A stretch of DNA of 64,000 nucleotides from Lepiota brunneoincarnata (GCA_023014365.1 JAEBUN010000039.1:186001-250000); one strand, 5' to 3'; counted from the stretch's first letter, positions 45,618-56,446 are shown. Translations and numbers: made by a program. Notes: generated from the sequence alone by a model not told the origin.

Positions 45618-48197
45618 ATGGTCAGCAAAACGCCCAGGAAAAAGACCAAGCAACCGCCCTTCTTCTTGTTCCCAAAGCTTCGCCGCTCTCTTCATGTCCT
45701 CTGGACAGGGGCCAAATTTCGACGACTCTTCAGAGAAGATAAGGGAGTGGAAGGATGTGGTTGGTACGCAAAGTACCGTGATGACTTCTGGCATGTTCCA
45801 ATCAACACACTTCGCTTCCTCATCCTCGTCATCTTCGCACCCGTCTATGCCATTTTACGATTGTCGCCTGTGAGCAAAGTTATTGCGTTCAACACCCCGC
45901 ATATAGAGGAACCTGTGTGCACTCCCAACGCCATGCTCTACAAATCCCCCGGCGACGGCCAACCAGGTGCTTTCGGCACCATGGGCCATTATCCAAAGTG
46001 GATGCTCAAAGTGACATTTCGAGGGGCACAGAAACCCCTTTTCAAGCAGGTCGCCGTGACGTCGGAAGTGATGGAGGCCGGGTATATGGCCATTAGCTAT
46101 TCCATGGCCAGCGCCTTTGATCTGTTCAAGGACGCCGGGCTACAACCTAAAGACCCAAGGCCAAGCGAAAACCGTCAATGGACACTACGCGATCGCAAAC
46201 GCATTTCTCGACGTGTGTTGTACGAATATGCGAAAGCACGTGTACGTGAGGATATACCCGACTCCCAGGAGTATATCTGGCTGGACGAGTTCTGCTTAGC
46301 GCCAGGTTCGCTGACGGATGAAGAGGAGATCGAGAAAGAACGACTTATCGAGGTCGGACAGCTCTCCGATATTTTCCGAAACGCGAAGACAGTGATTGTG
46401 TTCTGCCACCTCTACGGATGCAAGCACACGAAACTGGACTGCCCATGGGGGATGCGGGTGTTCACTATAGCGGAAATCCTCCATGCTCAACGTGTAGTGA
46501 CGATGACTCGATGTGTCGACGAGAAGTCCACTGAACACCTCATAGAGTGGGACGCACGTAACTTCAAAGGTCAAATGCAGTTGGAAGCTGCCAAGGGGAA
46601 GCAATTTCACCTGTCCACAATCCTCCAGCACGCAACCAACGCTGCATCTGGTTCGTGGCAGTCAGTAATTCACGCTCTTGTGGTAGAAGCCGTCAGGCGG
46701 GATGAAGCGGGGAATTATATGAGTCACAGATATCTCGGAAAAGTCCTCAACGGACTTCTACCTCGCCGCGCTCGGCTTGAGGATCTTCCAGGGAAAGATG
46801 GTTGGGCGGATTTGGCATGGTTGTTGGAGCTTAACCAGGGTTATTACAATGCGGCCAGTCTCGCCGCGGTTTGTAACGTCAACCTGACACCAAGTAGGGA
46901 GGAATACGGGAGCGTAATCAAGGGTTCAAAGACGCGTGTTACCGGGTACCGTTGGTGGGGGAAGCCAATCTCTCCCCTTGCTGGGAACGAGCGCCTAGAG
47001 CCAATCGCAATTGCGTTCCCCGTCGTTGTAGAACGATCTCTACCAGAGGATGATGATAGTGCTACAGACGTCGACGAAGAGGACTCGAGCCATATTCCCG
47101 TGCTTTCCATTCTCGCACCCAGGACAGTACGCATTCAACACGTCCTTCGTAGAGATCGTGAAGGCCTGTATCGACACGAAGACATGGTCGGCTTACGCAA
47201 CTGGATGTACATTCTCGCCACCATTATGACACACGTCGGTATTCCCTTTGTCGCTGTCACGCAGACCGGGGAGCGACGTTTCATCACCCCTGGTTCCATC
47301 CTACTCTACCTCGCCTTCGTCATTGTCGTCCTAGTGGAATTGCTAGCAAGCACCGTCTACGTATTACGTGAAGGATGGGTATTCCTCCCGGACGAACAAT
47401 GGGGAGTTGATCCATCCCATGCGTTAGGAGAACAGGATCCACGGTTCAGGAGACTGAAGGAGTGGGGTGAAAGGCAACTGGTTCCTCGCTGGGATCATCC
47501 TTCTGCAGCAGATAGAGAGCATAGGGGTCACAGGCTCATTTCCGGTAGCCTTGTTGATATGCAAAGCAAAGTTTTTACAAAGGTCGTCGTTATCGATGTT
47601 GCTCACCCAGACCTCATGGTGGCGTTAGCGGTACACGGCACTGGCATCACTGGTATCCTGCTTCAGGCGCCCGAGGGCTACCACGATGACGATGCTGACG
47701 ACGACGACAGACCTAGGAAAAAGCCAGAAAAGGAACACAAACATGGGAGGCAAGCTAAATTAAACAACAGCGACAAGTTTTTGGAGAGGGATACAGAGGA
47801 GGATGTGGCGATTCAAGTGTTCACGAAGGTGGGCATGGCGAATGTGCCGGCTTATGTTCTCTCCAAGTCGGAGAACTCGGGAACCATTTTCGTTGGAGGA
47901 CACTTGCCTGCGACGAAGGAGGCAGAGGAAAGGCTGTGTGTTCGGATGAAGAAGGAGAAGAAGAAGAAGAAGAAAACCACACAGGTTCCCACTACGAAGA
48001 CTTTCGAGAGCCTCTCCTCCGGAGAAAAGAAGGACTCATGGATCAATCTAGATGTGGAGAAGGGCGTTCCTGAAACATCCAAGGATCCCGATGCTATTGG
48101 TGAGTGCTTTCAATGTAACGTGCGGGATCGCAAAGGCTTGAATTCGGTCGACAGATCGGTCCATTTTATCTACCTTACCCAGTACCCTTGGGCATAG
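45618..48197 (+). CDS. HET-domain-like protein with membrane segments
   Basis: Uninterrupted 859-codon exon. N-terminal hydrophobic segment LRFLILVIFAPVYAILRL. A HET-like region follows: GYMAISYSMASAFDLF (the YxALSY-type motif), then YIWLDEFCLAPGSLTDEEEI and SDIFRNAKTVIVFCHL, matching the order of motifs in heterokaryon-incompatibility domains. Mid-region ELNQGYYNAASLAAVCNV. Two further spans: WMYILATIMTHVGIPFVAV and SILLYLAFVIVVLVELLAST. The C-terminus is low-complexity: HDDDADDDDRPRKK and a Lys run MKKEKKKKKKTTQ, then WINLDVEKGVPETS. HET proteins govern non-self recognition and regulated death in fungi; here the link is by motif only. A broken inverted copy of the last quarter lies at 55.5-56.2 kb. 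Confidence 0.65.
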   Translation: MVSKTPRKKTKQPPFFLFPKLRRSLHVLWTGAKFRRLFREDKGVEGCGWYAKYRDDFWHVPINTLRFLILVIFAPVYAILRLSPVSKVIAFNTPHIEEPVCTPNAMLYKSPGDGQPGAFGTMGHYPKWMLKVTFRGAQKPLFKQVAVTSEVMEAGYMAISYSMASAFDLFKDAGLQPKDPRPSENRQWTLRDRKRISRRVLYEYAKARVREDIPDSQEYIWLDEFCLAPGSLTDEEEIEKERLIEVGQLSDIFRNAKTVIVFCHLYGCKHTKLDCPWGMRVFTIAEILHAQRVVTMTRCVDEKSTEHLIEWDARNFKGQMQLEAAKGKQFHLSTILQHATNAASGSWQSVIHALVVEAVRRDEAGNYMSHRYLGKVLNGLLPRRARLEDLPGKDGWADLAWLLELNQGYYNAASLAAVCNVNLTPSREEYGSVIKGSKTRVTGYRWWGKPISPLAGNERLEPIAIAFPVVVERSLPEDDDSATDVDEEDSSHIPVLSILAPRTVRIQHVLRRDREGLYRHEDMVGLRNWMYILATIMTHVGIPFVAVTQTGERRFITPGSILLYLAFVIVVLVELLASTVYVLREGWVFLPDEQWGVDPSHALGEQDPRFRRLKEWGERQLVPRWDHPSAADREHRGHRLISGSLVDMQSKVFTKVVVIDVAHPDLMVALAVHGTGITGILLQAPEGYHDDDADDDDRPRKKPEKEHKHGRQAKLNNSDKFLERDTEEDVAIQVFTKVGMANVPAYVLSKSENSGTIFVGGHLPATKEAEERLCVRMKKEKKKKKKTTQVPTTKTFESLSSGEKKDSWINLDVEKGVPETSKDPDAIGECFQCNVRDRKGLNSVDRSVHFIYLTQYPWA

Positions 48198-48470
48198 CCT
48201 CCATTGGCCTTGGAACTCGACGGATAAGGAATAGAGGGAAGAACTCTTAATCGGGATTGGACGCTTTGTTCGAGTAATGGACGCTCTTATCATTTATTAA
48301 TCTGATGTACTCTTCTGAATGACCGCTTGAGCAATTCATGTACATACATGCTCGGAAACGGACTTTGTACAAAAACATATGCTTTCTCTGACGGTCGTGC
48401 GAAGCGGTCATGAAACTGTACAGTAATTCGCTACGGGGCAAGACGCGATTGCACTATGGAGATGTCCATA

Positions 48471-49787
48471 TCAAAAGTAAGAATAAACATGAATACTAAG
48501 GTCAATCCCTCTCAAGCTCGCCAACTCATCCCTAATGGGCGACATATCGACCTCGGAATCACTCTGGGTCTCTCCATCCAATACAGCCAGCTCGAGCGTG
48601 ATTGATCGCATTGAAGGAAACAAAGAACGGTTGGTAAGCAGTTTGTCAAAGACATTCCACCCAAAATTGGGATCTGTGGAAGGCTTGGGTCGAATATCTG
48701 GGAACTTATTACCAAAAGCCACGAGACGAAGTTCCTCGAGACCGTCACAACGTTGGAGGTAGGAAAGGAAGGGGAACGCATCCTGATTAAGCCGATTATT
48801 GCGAAATTCGATGAGTAGCTTCTTAAGACGTGGCATGTGAGGGGCTTGCATCGGACATAGGGCGAGGGGCGCCTTGGGTGACCCTGGAACAATTAGAAAG
48901 TGACATGAAGGAGAGGTGAATGACTTACGGAAGTACCGCAAAGAAAAGGTGACGCTCTCGACGGACATGGACATGGGTGCCAAGGCCGAGAAGGCCAGCA
49001 GCAGGTCAGGCTTGTTCTTGAGCATCATACGCAGCTCCCGAACGTGTGAAAGCTCGGCCACCACGTCCTCATAGATCACTTCTGCAGCCTCTGACGAGTC
49101 TATGACCACCAGGGTTCGAAGAGACGGAGGGCGAGCCGGGGAAAGGGAGCTACGTCCACAGGTGCCGGCAAAAGTTACCTGATCCAGAAACAAATAGTCG
49201 AGAGTCGGGATATGGGTGATGATGTGGGATGGGAAATCTCCAATATGCCTGAGTTTCAGCCTTCTCGCTTTTACTACCAGGGGTTCCCGATCTATAAGTA
49301 GCCACTCAATCGAACGTTGGACTGCCTCCCCAAAAAGAGCCCAAGAGACCGGGTACGCCGAGCCGACCTGGCTCATGTCAATTTCCAACTCGCTGATGTT
49401 GGGACAGCCAGAAAGCAGTCTGAAAATAGAAGATAAATGAACGTCGGGAAGTGTATGGTAGAAAGCTGGGCAACGACGTCTGCCCTGTGTGTCGAAGCGG
49501 GAAGGATCGTGATAAAGAACAAAGGACTTGATGAAGGGGAGGAGATGGAGATGATCTAGGAGAAAATGTAAATCGTCTTCCCATGGCTTGGCTCGTGATC
49601 TCGGCTTGATGCCAACATGGGAGAAGATCAGCTCTCGGGCGGGAAGCCAGAAGTCGCGAGATGTAAGGGAACAAGCGAAAAGAGAGCTGAGCGCTCGTCG
49701 TTGAAGGACAGGATCCTTCTCTTTTGACCAACCCTGGCCAACTTCCTCAACAATCCTATTGATGATATGCTGGGGGATTCGAGTCAT
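48471..49787 (-). CDS. F-box-type protein 3
   Basis: Start MTRIPQHIINRIVEEVGQG with the F-box-like helix at the very N-terminus, followed by LQRRALSSLFACSLTSRDFW and LPARELIFSHVGI. The remainder is LRR-like: CPNISELEIDMS, ARRLKLRHIGDFP, IPTLDYLFLDQVTF, SLRTLVVIDSSEA, VRELRMMLKN, MPRLKKLLIEFRNN and GLEELRLVAFGNKFP, ending SIHVYSYF. The 438-codon frame is open throughout, but 45 bases (48884-48928, GTAAGT to TTCCAG) have canonical intron signals and are a multiple of three, so the protein is probably 423 residues with the intron removed. Converges with the HET-like gene. Likely SCF adaptor, substrate unknown. Confidence 0.75.
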   Translation of the reverse strand: MTRIPQHIINRIVEEVGQGWSKEKDPVLQRRALSSLFACSLTSRDFWLPARELIFSHVGIKPRSRAKPWEDDLHFLLDHLHLLPFIKSFVLYHDPSRFDTQGRRRCPAFYHTLPDVHLSSIFRLLSGCPNISELEIDMSQVGSAYPVSWALFGEAVQRSIEWLLIDREPLVVKARRLKLRHIGDFPSHIITHIPTLDYLFLDQVTFAGTCGRSSLSPARPPSLRTLVVIDSSEAAEVIYEDVVAELSHVRELRMMLKNKPDLLLAFSALAPMSMSVESVTFSLRYFRKSFTSPSCHFLIVPGSPKAPLALCPMQAPHMPRLKKLLIEFRNNRLNQDAFPFLSYLQRCDGLEELRLVAFGNKFPDIRPKPSTDPNFGWNVFDKLLTNRSLFPSMRSITLELAVLDGETQSDSEVDMSPIRDELASLRGIDLSIHVYSYF

Positions 49788-49974
49788 TCGAGGGAGAGGG
49801 AACCGGGAGCACTGAAAGAACTGCGACGAAGGTTTGGAACTTTAAAAGCGGTAGAGCCACTCCTACCGCGTGGTCTTTCTGTTCCTTTGTATGCTCGAAC
49901 GATCGGTTGGCATATCATCTGCGCGGTCTTTCAAATTTTAAGACAATGGGTCTCGGAGTGAAATTAAAGGATTT

Positions 49975-50145
49975 CTTGCGTCGTGCGGGCGCGTTCTTAC
50001 ACTCTTGTGTGCACCCCTGAAAAGGCGTGCCCTCTTTCTCAGCACTGGGAAGTTATTGTGTTCCCGCGTACTAGCACTGCGTATTAATGCGCCAGCGAGA
50101 AACTGCAAAAATCAGGGACACAGTTGAGCGCTGAGCTAATGGTGC
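49975..50145 (+). repeat. Dispersed repeat R, copy 1
   Basis: Contains GTGCACCCCTGAAAA, GCGTGCCCTCTTTCTCAGCA and GGGACACAGTTGAGCGCTGA, all repeated in the same order and orientation at 56224-56372. Copy 1 has about 25 extra bases inside. Its right end runs into an F-box relic. Confidence 0.8.
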
Positions 50146-50189
50146 ATTCATTGTCCAAGCAAAGGGTGGCGTGCGGAGTCGCGTGCCAC

Positions 50190-50800
50190 AAAGACCTCCG
50201 GACCGACATCGCTCTGTCCCTGTCCGTCCTACTGCCAGGCACACTAATGCTCCACTTCTCCGTCTCTACTTTGCCAGTGCCGGTGCTCTCCCTGTTTCTC
50301 TCCACATAAAACTTGATAGACTCTCCCCCTCACCCTCTGCGCCATCCAAAGACGTTCTCGAGGCCGCCTTCATAGAAAACTTCGGGAGGATCTCATGCAA
50401 TAAAAGTCTTCTCTCTACTTCGCACCTTCCCACTTTCCCAATTTTTGGCGTCCCTAACCAGTCTCCGTAGCTCTCTGATCCCCCTACGAATCCTTCCGAT
50501 CCTACCCCACTGTCCGTATACCTTGCCTCCACCACATACCCCTCGGCAGCCGCCATCTCACCCTTTCACCCCTGTAATGACTAATTCCATCATCTCCATC
50601 ATCCCTTCACTCTCGAACTCAAAATTGCTACATTGCACAAGGGTAGTTCAATATCTTTACTGTCCCCCGTACCTGAACTTTACGAGCTCCACATTATGTG
50701 GTTTAGCGACATTGGGGAGATGCGCACGCCAACTCCGACCTATCTCTATATCTTTCGTGCTACGCTTAGTCTTAATATACAGGGCAGTCTAGGCTGCTTT
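50190..50800 (+). pseudogene. F-box protein 1 relic (middle part)
   Basis: Aligns with the coding part of F-box gene 1: the LRLHFANACALPVSLHIRLD region is recognisable (CTCCGTCTCTACTTTGCCAG), and later LYELHIMWFSDIGEM and YLYIFRATLSLN match LHELRIVCLGD and HLRVFHATFDIH. Internal deletions, frameshifts and stops; no F-box start. Confidence 0.65.
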
Positions 50801-51390
50801 CGGAGATGCTTTGTGCACGGGGCACATTAGTTCTGCTGTTGTACATCCTACTGAGAATGGCCAGGCAGGCAATCTTGCCGGTTGATCCATGGGGGGTGGT
50901 TGGCAATACAATACCTGCGCCGCTGTCAAGTGGGTTCTGGAGTTTGAATCCTGCTGATATGCTTCCGGGTTTTCCGGAGGATGAGGGGCATGTAGACCAG
51001 CGATAGCAGCACTGCTTCAACAGCCCCCTCCGTTTGAGCAGGAGAGAGGTATTGAGTACTGTGATATTTCTGAATTACGAACTGAACAGCTCATCACACA
51101 AAGTCCATAGATATCCGGGATCGAGCTCCGAATGCATCGTGGAGAATATCTCGACAAGGACGGTCAACTTCGGGGTCAGTAGATGCGCGGTAAGAACGCC
51201 GATGTGCCCGCACACGACGCTTGCATGCACAAGTGCACTCAGGGATGTAAGTTGGGTGGCTGGACCTTTATAGGGGATACTCTTTCCTCATACTCTTACA
51301 TGGAGGTGGCATTTTCCACTGAGATGTATTGCACCGCACCTATATCATTGATCTCTTGGTTCTACGAGAGACCCTGAGGTGATCCAGAGC
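50801..51390. other. Intergenic, nothing recognised
   Basis: Between the F-box relic and the 3' end of the prenyltransferase gene; no supported frame. Confidence 0.4.
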
Positions 51391-52733
51391 TCATAAGAGT
51401 ACATTGATGACATAATCGCAAAGCATGCCTGACCAAATCAGGAATCCCAAGTTGGTGCCATTGGCCTACAAATGCCCCGCCAGAAACATCCCAAGTCAGA
51501 GAGAACGAGAGATGTCGGAGGAAGTGGAACATTCATCTCACCTGAAATATTCTCCAGCACTGTGGACCATCATCGAAATCCAAAGTTGAGAGCTGCCAAA
51601 TGAAATGCAATGCCGTACCGAACACGGTGAGGACAAAGTATGCAGGTCCATTGTGATTCATCAACCCTGCCCATGCTAAGCAAACGACAAAGCAAGCTGA
51701 GAAGACTATCAAGATCGGGCGAACGTTATCCCCGAAGAGAACGGCGGTTGATCGTATACCAGCGGCAATGTCGTCCTTCCTATCCTGGCAGGCGTATATA
51801 GTGTCGTAGTGGAGCGTCCAGCTGCATTGAATTTTCGGGTCAGTAATAGAAGACGGGGAGCGGGGGAGATGCAGTGGAGGCATTACCATACACCACCAAA
51901 GAACAGGGCCGGAACGAACGACCAATTCATGTAGCCTGTGATTGAGATCCATGTAACTGGAAGACCCCAAGTCATAGCAATGCCTGAAATATGAATGTGA
52001 TTGATAATCTCCCGAGTGTAAAAAGTGTGGCAAGCTTCTAACCTAACCATGCTTGGGGCCAATTCGTCCAGCGCTTAGTCAACGGATACGCCATATCGAC
52101 AAATAGCAAACCGAATAGTCCAACTTTGAATCTAGAAAGAACATTTTCAAGTAAGTACACGCCGTAACTGAAGTAAGTAATTGGAACTTACGCAATGTCG
52201 TTGCCAACGTATGAAACAAGAATTATACATAAAATAATGTGCGCAGCCATGAAAACTGCGGCACCCTGTGTTGAGACCAGCCCGCGGGCAATGGGACGTC
52301 CTTTAGTACGCTCTATATTCGCAAGACGTAAAAATTCTTGATTTTTCAATAAACAGATCAAACTTGGGACACTCACCGACTTTTCTGTCAAAGTCCCGGT
52401 CGCATATATCGCTCCATATGCAAGCAGCACCGTGGCGGAGAGTGCACCCAACAAAGTATGCAAACAATTGCACACAAAGCGAGGCGGGAGGAAGGTTGAC
52501 GGAATACGCAGCGAGTGTTAGGCCCCATGCTGGAAGTAATTTTCAGAATCTAGAGACTAGTTGATAGTATCATAAGGCTTACCGCTAGGCCAAAATACGA
52601 GGATCGAGCCCGCGGGGAACTTGTGAATTCTAGTCAGTTTGATATAGGAAAGCCAGAGAGGCGGGATTGGCTCTTGGGCTTGTTGAGTCTTGGAATTGAG
52701 GAGAGTGGTGTTTTGTTGCTTCTCGGTAGCCAT
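51391..52733 (-). CDS. UbiA-family prenyltransferase
   Basis: Membrane prenyltransferase of the UbiA superfamily, transferring a prenyl chain from its diphosphate to an aromatic or similar acceptor. Exons: MATEKQQNTTLL ... PPLWLSYIKLTRIHKFPAGS; LTLAAYSVNLPPASLCVQLF; first Asp motif SDICDRDFDRKV joined to ERTKGRPIARGLVS; FKVGLFGLLFVDMAYPLTKR; MTWGLPVTWISITGYMNWSF; second Asp motif YDTIYACQDRKDDIAAGIRS; ACFVVCLAWAGLMNHNG; DDGPQCWRIFQ, an intron with donor GTGAGA, then ANGTNLGFLIWSGMLCDYVI and stop. About 310 residues. Resembles COQ2 and fungal meroterpenoid-type enzymes. The RPIARG form and the lack of an obvious mitochondrial leader lean to a secondary-metabolism role, but no biosynthetic neighbours are present. 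All splice joins keep frame. Confidence 0.82.
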
Positions 52734-52777
52734 GGAGGGTGCAATGTTGGTTGAGAGATGTGCTCACTGCGTACGAC

Positions 52778-52783
52778 TATATA
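52778..52783 (-). promoter_or_regulatory. TATA box of UbiA gene
   Basis: TATATA in CTTATATAGTC, 45 bases before the ATG on the minus strand. Confidence 0.55.
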
Positions 52784-54090
52784 AGTGTGTAGGAGCTTGT
52801 TTATTTGCTTGCAAAGGGTTGCCATGGTCGAGCCTAATACTGCTAGGTGTTGACTATGTCGTGAGATACTACCCCGATATGTGAAGATGCGGGGCATGAT
52901 ACAAGCCGACACAAACGGTGTGGTATTCAAGTCGTCCCAGGTAAAGAGATGATAACTCACCCAAATACATATTGTCGCATGCATGAACCAATGTTTTGAT
53001 GAAATCTTTTGTTGGAGGGTATTCCGCGAACTTATGATTCCCGAACAGGGTTACGTCTATTCAGTAAGTTCAACATATATGATGTAATATCTAATCACTT
53101 CCTTGAAAATCGGCAGGTTGGTCATTGAATTCCGGGCGGTAGCTATCCCAAAGGAGAGCCTTAAAATCCGTAATCACAAACGATGAACTGCATGTATGGT
53201 GGCTTCTGATTGAAGTCATTCAAGAAATGTCCGGCCCTTTTTGTGCTCCTACCCGGGTGATGAGAAATGTATTGAAGCATCCTGTGCCTTGATTCCCCGC
53301 TTGGACGTGAGGCACAGACTCAGATATCGGATAATTCCCTGAACTAGCGCGATGGTAGTGAAGAATCATGCCTCTTTATCTTGATGTTTTCCGAGAATAG
53401 CCCCAGGATCATATAATTTTGCTATACGACAAAGCCTGCGTACTGTCCACAAGAAATTCTAGTCGAAGCTGGTTTATCTGGCTTGCATAGATGCTAGAAG
53501 TCTGGCAAGCGTCTCGGGATGTGTCCCAATATCCTGGCTGATTATGGCTGTCAAACGGGAGCTCTGTCCGATTACCGGGGGAGCAATTATGCCGCCAACC
53601 CTGAGCTCGCTGTTACTGGTACACTACCAGTGCACCGCAGGCTTGAAGGACGTAATGAGGTTGCTGTAACGAAGGAAAAGGTTTTGTCGGGCCACTGACT
53701 AGTCGAAGACCTCCAAGGCCGATGAAAACGGCTGAACCATGGAGAAATGTTGATGTGGTTAGTCTACTGTGGTCAGGATACTGTTTTTTTTTTGGCTTCT
53801 CCACTATCTCCACCGTCTTCAAGCCTCACTGCACGACAATCAATGATGGGGGTATGAATATATGTTTTGTGCTCTATTTCTCCCACGAATTGAACGCGTA
53901 GGACATGTCAAAGGGTGGATCGATCTATATATAACACTAATATCTTCAAGTTCATCTACTTCCACTCATCTCACCGAACGACTGCCTTCAGCCATGTTGT
54001 TGGTGCTGGAAACGAGCAGCTCTATCCAACATGTCGTGTTCCTTCACATCCAAATCCTCATCCCCGCCATAGTCAGCCCACACACGTAAT
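52784..54090. other. Intergenic, nothing recognised
   Basis: No exon chain or relic of the window's families identified; a short A run lies near 53787. Confidence 0.4.
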
Positions 54091-55322
54091 TCAAACACCA
54101 TACATCTTCCTTGCATTCTCTCTAGCCTCATTCATAACACGCTCTGCATCCCATCCATCACCAGCCACCTGAGCAACAAATTCCGCGGTCCAGGGGATCA
54201 TGGCCGTATGACATAAGGGGAGTTTCTTTCCTTTGAGTTCGGGGAGCGTATCGTAGAGGTTGGCTGGGACCATGTAAGGAGCGTCTGTTTCGAGGAGGAT
54301 GCGGAGGGGTTGGGTTGGATTGGCGGTGGCCATGTTTTTGATGACGGTGGAGGTGTCGGTGTTGGATGAGTAGGTTATGACGCCTATACAGAGGGGTTGG
54401 TAAAAAGAAAAAAAAAGGAGGAAGAGAGTGCGGACCTGTGATGCCAATGTAAAGGTTGGGAAAGTGATCGAGGAGGCGTTGTGCAAACTCGGGGGTGTCA
54501 GTGAAACAGTGTACGTGAATCTGAAGAGAGTGAACAACAATGGAAGGGGTGCGAAGAAGAGTGAGCTTTACCTTGTGTTCACGGGGGACGAGCTCTTTTA
54601 GGATGGACTCAGTATCCTCGTCTGCCTCGCGAGTGTGTATGGTGAGAGGTTTGCCAAGGTGGACGGCTTGTTTGAGTTGTCGACGAAAGACTTGTCGTTG
54701 GATGTCGCGTGGGGAGTTGTCGTAGTGAAAATCGAGGCCGATCTCACCCCAGCCAACACATCGTGGATGCGACATGGCTTGAGTGCTATGAGAAGGTGTG
54801 AGCGTAGGATGATGAAAAGAGTAAGATAAGAGGAATACATTTCGTTCTCAACATCGTCAGTGTAGAGCTTTGCTTCATGGCTGATGAGGAAGGTGGTCAG
54901 AGGGGGTGGGGAAGAGGAAGTGGAGAGAGTCTGAGAGACTGACGGATGGACGCCTGGAGGGAGAATCAGCCTCTGACAGAAGGAGAGAACGAGAACTGAC
55001 CCATGACAAACCAGTAGTCTATCCCAGCCCATTTCTGGAGACGATCATCGGGAGTAAGAGCCGAGTCGGCAAACTCTCTCCAGATCTTGCGAACGGGAGC
55101 TTCGCACCAAACATCGATGATAGAATGGATGTTCCTATCAGCATAGAGCGCACGGAAGAGGTCAAAGGCGTTGTCGTGCTTTGCAGCAACTTTGTACCGC
55201 TGGCGGTAGAACTCAAAGGTGGACGCGATGTGTGTGTGCGTATCGACAATGGGGGCAGTGACTGGAGGGGGTGGAAGTAGGAGAAAGTGTTCTTGGGGAG
55301 TGTTTGATCGTTTCTTGCCCAT
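54091..55322 (-). CDS. TatD-type metal-dependent hydrolase
   Basis: TatD DNase-like amidohydrolase-fold enzyme, probable 3'-5' nuclease in cytosol or nucleus. Start MGKKRSNTPQEHFLLL. Exons then give APIVDTHTHIASTFEFYRQR (HxH metal ligands), FDLFRALYADRNIHSIIDVW, VHPSVSQTLS, FLISHEAKLYTDDVENEM, MSHPRCVGWGEIGLDFHYDN (catalytic Glu and Asp), PLTIHTREADEDTESILKEL (His), IHVHCFTDTPEFAQRLLDHF (His), VITYSSNTDTSTVIKNMATA and ILLETDAPYMVPANLYDTLP (catalytic Asp), and end NARKMYGV. All metal-binding residues expected for the family are present; introns are GT-AG. About 350 residues. An old relic of the same gene is at 17.4-18.0 kb. Confidence 0.85.
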
Positions 55323-55479
55323 GGTAGAGAACAAGACTGTGCGCGTTATCAGCCGACGGTGCATAGATAGCGTGGGAACAAACATGGCTCGACAATGAAA
55401 TACTTTTGACCTGGATATCCTCAATAGTGCGATCATGTCGTGCCCTGTAGTGAGTCACTGTACAATTTCATGAGCGCCT

Positions 55480-56223
55480 AGCACAACTGTCAGAGAAAGC
55501 ACATGTCTTTGTACCAAGTCCATCTCCGAGCATCTATGTACATGAATTGTTCAAGCGCTCATCCCCAGGAGAGTACATCAGATTAATAAGCGATAAGAGC
55601 GTCCACTGCACGAACAAATCGTCCAATTCGAATTAAGAGTTCTTCCCCCTACTCTTTATCCGTCAGGTTCCAAGGCCAATGGATGTCATCTCCAAGCGTA
55701 CTGGGTAAGGTTGATAAAATGGGCCGGTTGACCGGATTCAAAACCTGTGCGATTCCGCACACTATATTGAAAGCATTCACCGATAGAATCAGGATCCTTA
55801 GGTGTTCCGAGAAGACCCTCCTCCACATCTAGATTGATCCATGAGTCCATCAGGAGAGACTCTTGGAAGCCTACGGAGCTGGAATCCGTGTGGTTTTCTT
55901 TCTCTTCCCCTTCTTCATCCGAACCCGCAGCTTTTCCTCTGCCTCCTTCGTCGCAGGCAAGTATCCTCCAACGAAAATGGTTCTCATTCCCGAGTTCTCC
56001 GACTTGGAGAGAACACAAGCCGGCACATTCGCCATGCCCACCTTTGTGAAAACTTGAATCGCCACATCCTCCTCTGTATCCCTCTCCGAAAACTCGTCGC
56101 TGTTGTTCATTTTGGCCTGCCTCCCATGTTTATGTTTCTTTTCTGGCTTCTGTCGTCGTCGTCATCGTCGTCGTGGTAGCCCTCAGGCGCCTGAAGCAAG
56201 ATACCAGTGATACCACTGCCATG
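55480..56223 (-). pseudogene. Inverted relic of the HET-like gene tail
   Basis: Matches 47628-48410 on the opposite strand: GILLQAPEGYHDDD, MNNSDEFSERDTEEDVAIQV, MANVPACVLSKSENSG, GYLPATKEAEEKLRVRMKK. A TAG then replaces the Lys codon of the intact gene after TTRIPAP, and a frame change precedes SWINLDVEEGLLGTPKDPDS and HFINLTQYAWR. The homology also covers 3' flanking DNA. The 5' edge is exactly the start of dispersed repeat R copy 2, so about three quarters of the gene are missing. Confidence 0.82.
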
Positions 56224-56372
56224 TACCGCTAAGCATCGTGCGGGTGCGTTCTTACATTCTCATGTGCACCCCTGAAAAAGCGTGCCCTCTTTCTCAGCAC
56301 CGAGTCCCGCGTGCTAGCAGTGAAGAACTGCAAAAATTAGGGACACAGTTGAGCGCTGAGCTGATAGGGAAT
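56224..56372 (+). repeat. Dispersed repeat R, copy 2
   Basis: Second direct copy of the repeat at 49975-50145 (shared GTGCACCCCTGAAAA and GGGACACAGTTGAGCGCTGA). It abuts the truncated HET relic on the left and is followed by a C run of 16 and an EXS relic on the right. Confidence 0.8.
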
Positions 56373-56411
56373 TGCGAGGGGCGACTGGTCCGAGCAGCGC
56401 CCAAAGTCAAC

Positions 56412-56427
56412 CCCCCCCCCCCCCCGG
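56412..56427. repeat. C homopolymer run
   Basis: Sixteen consecutive C between repeat R and the EXS relic; a low-complexity tract of uncertain true length. Confidence 0.8.
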
Positions 56428-56446
56428 GTCGTGAGAACATCCTTGA

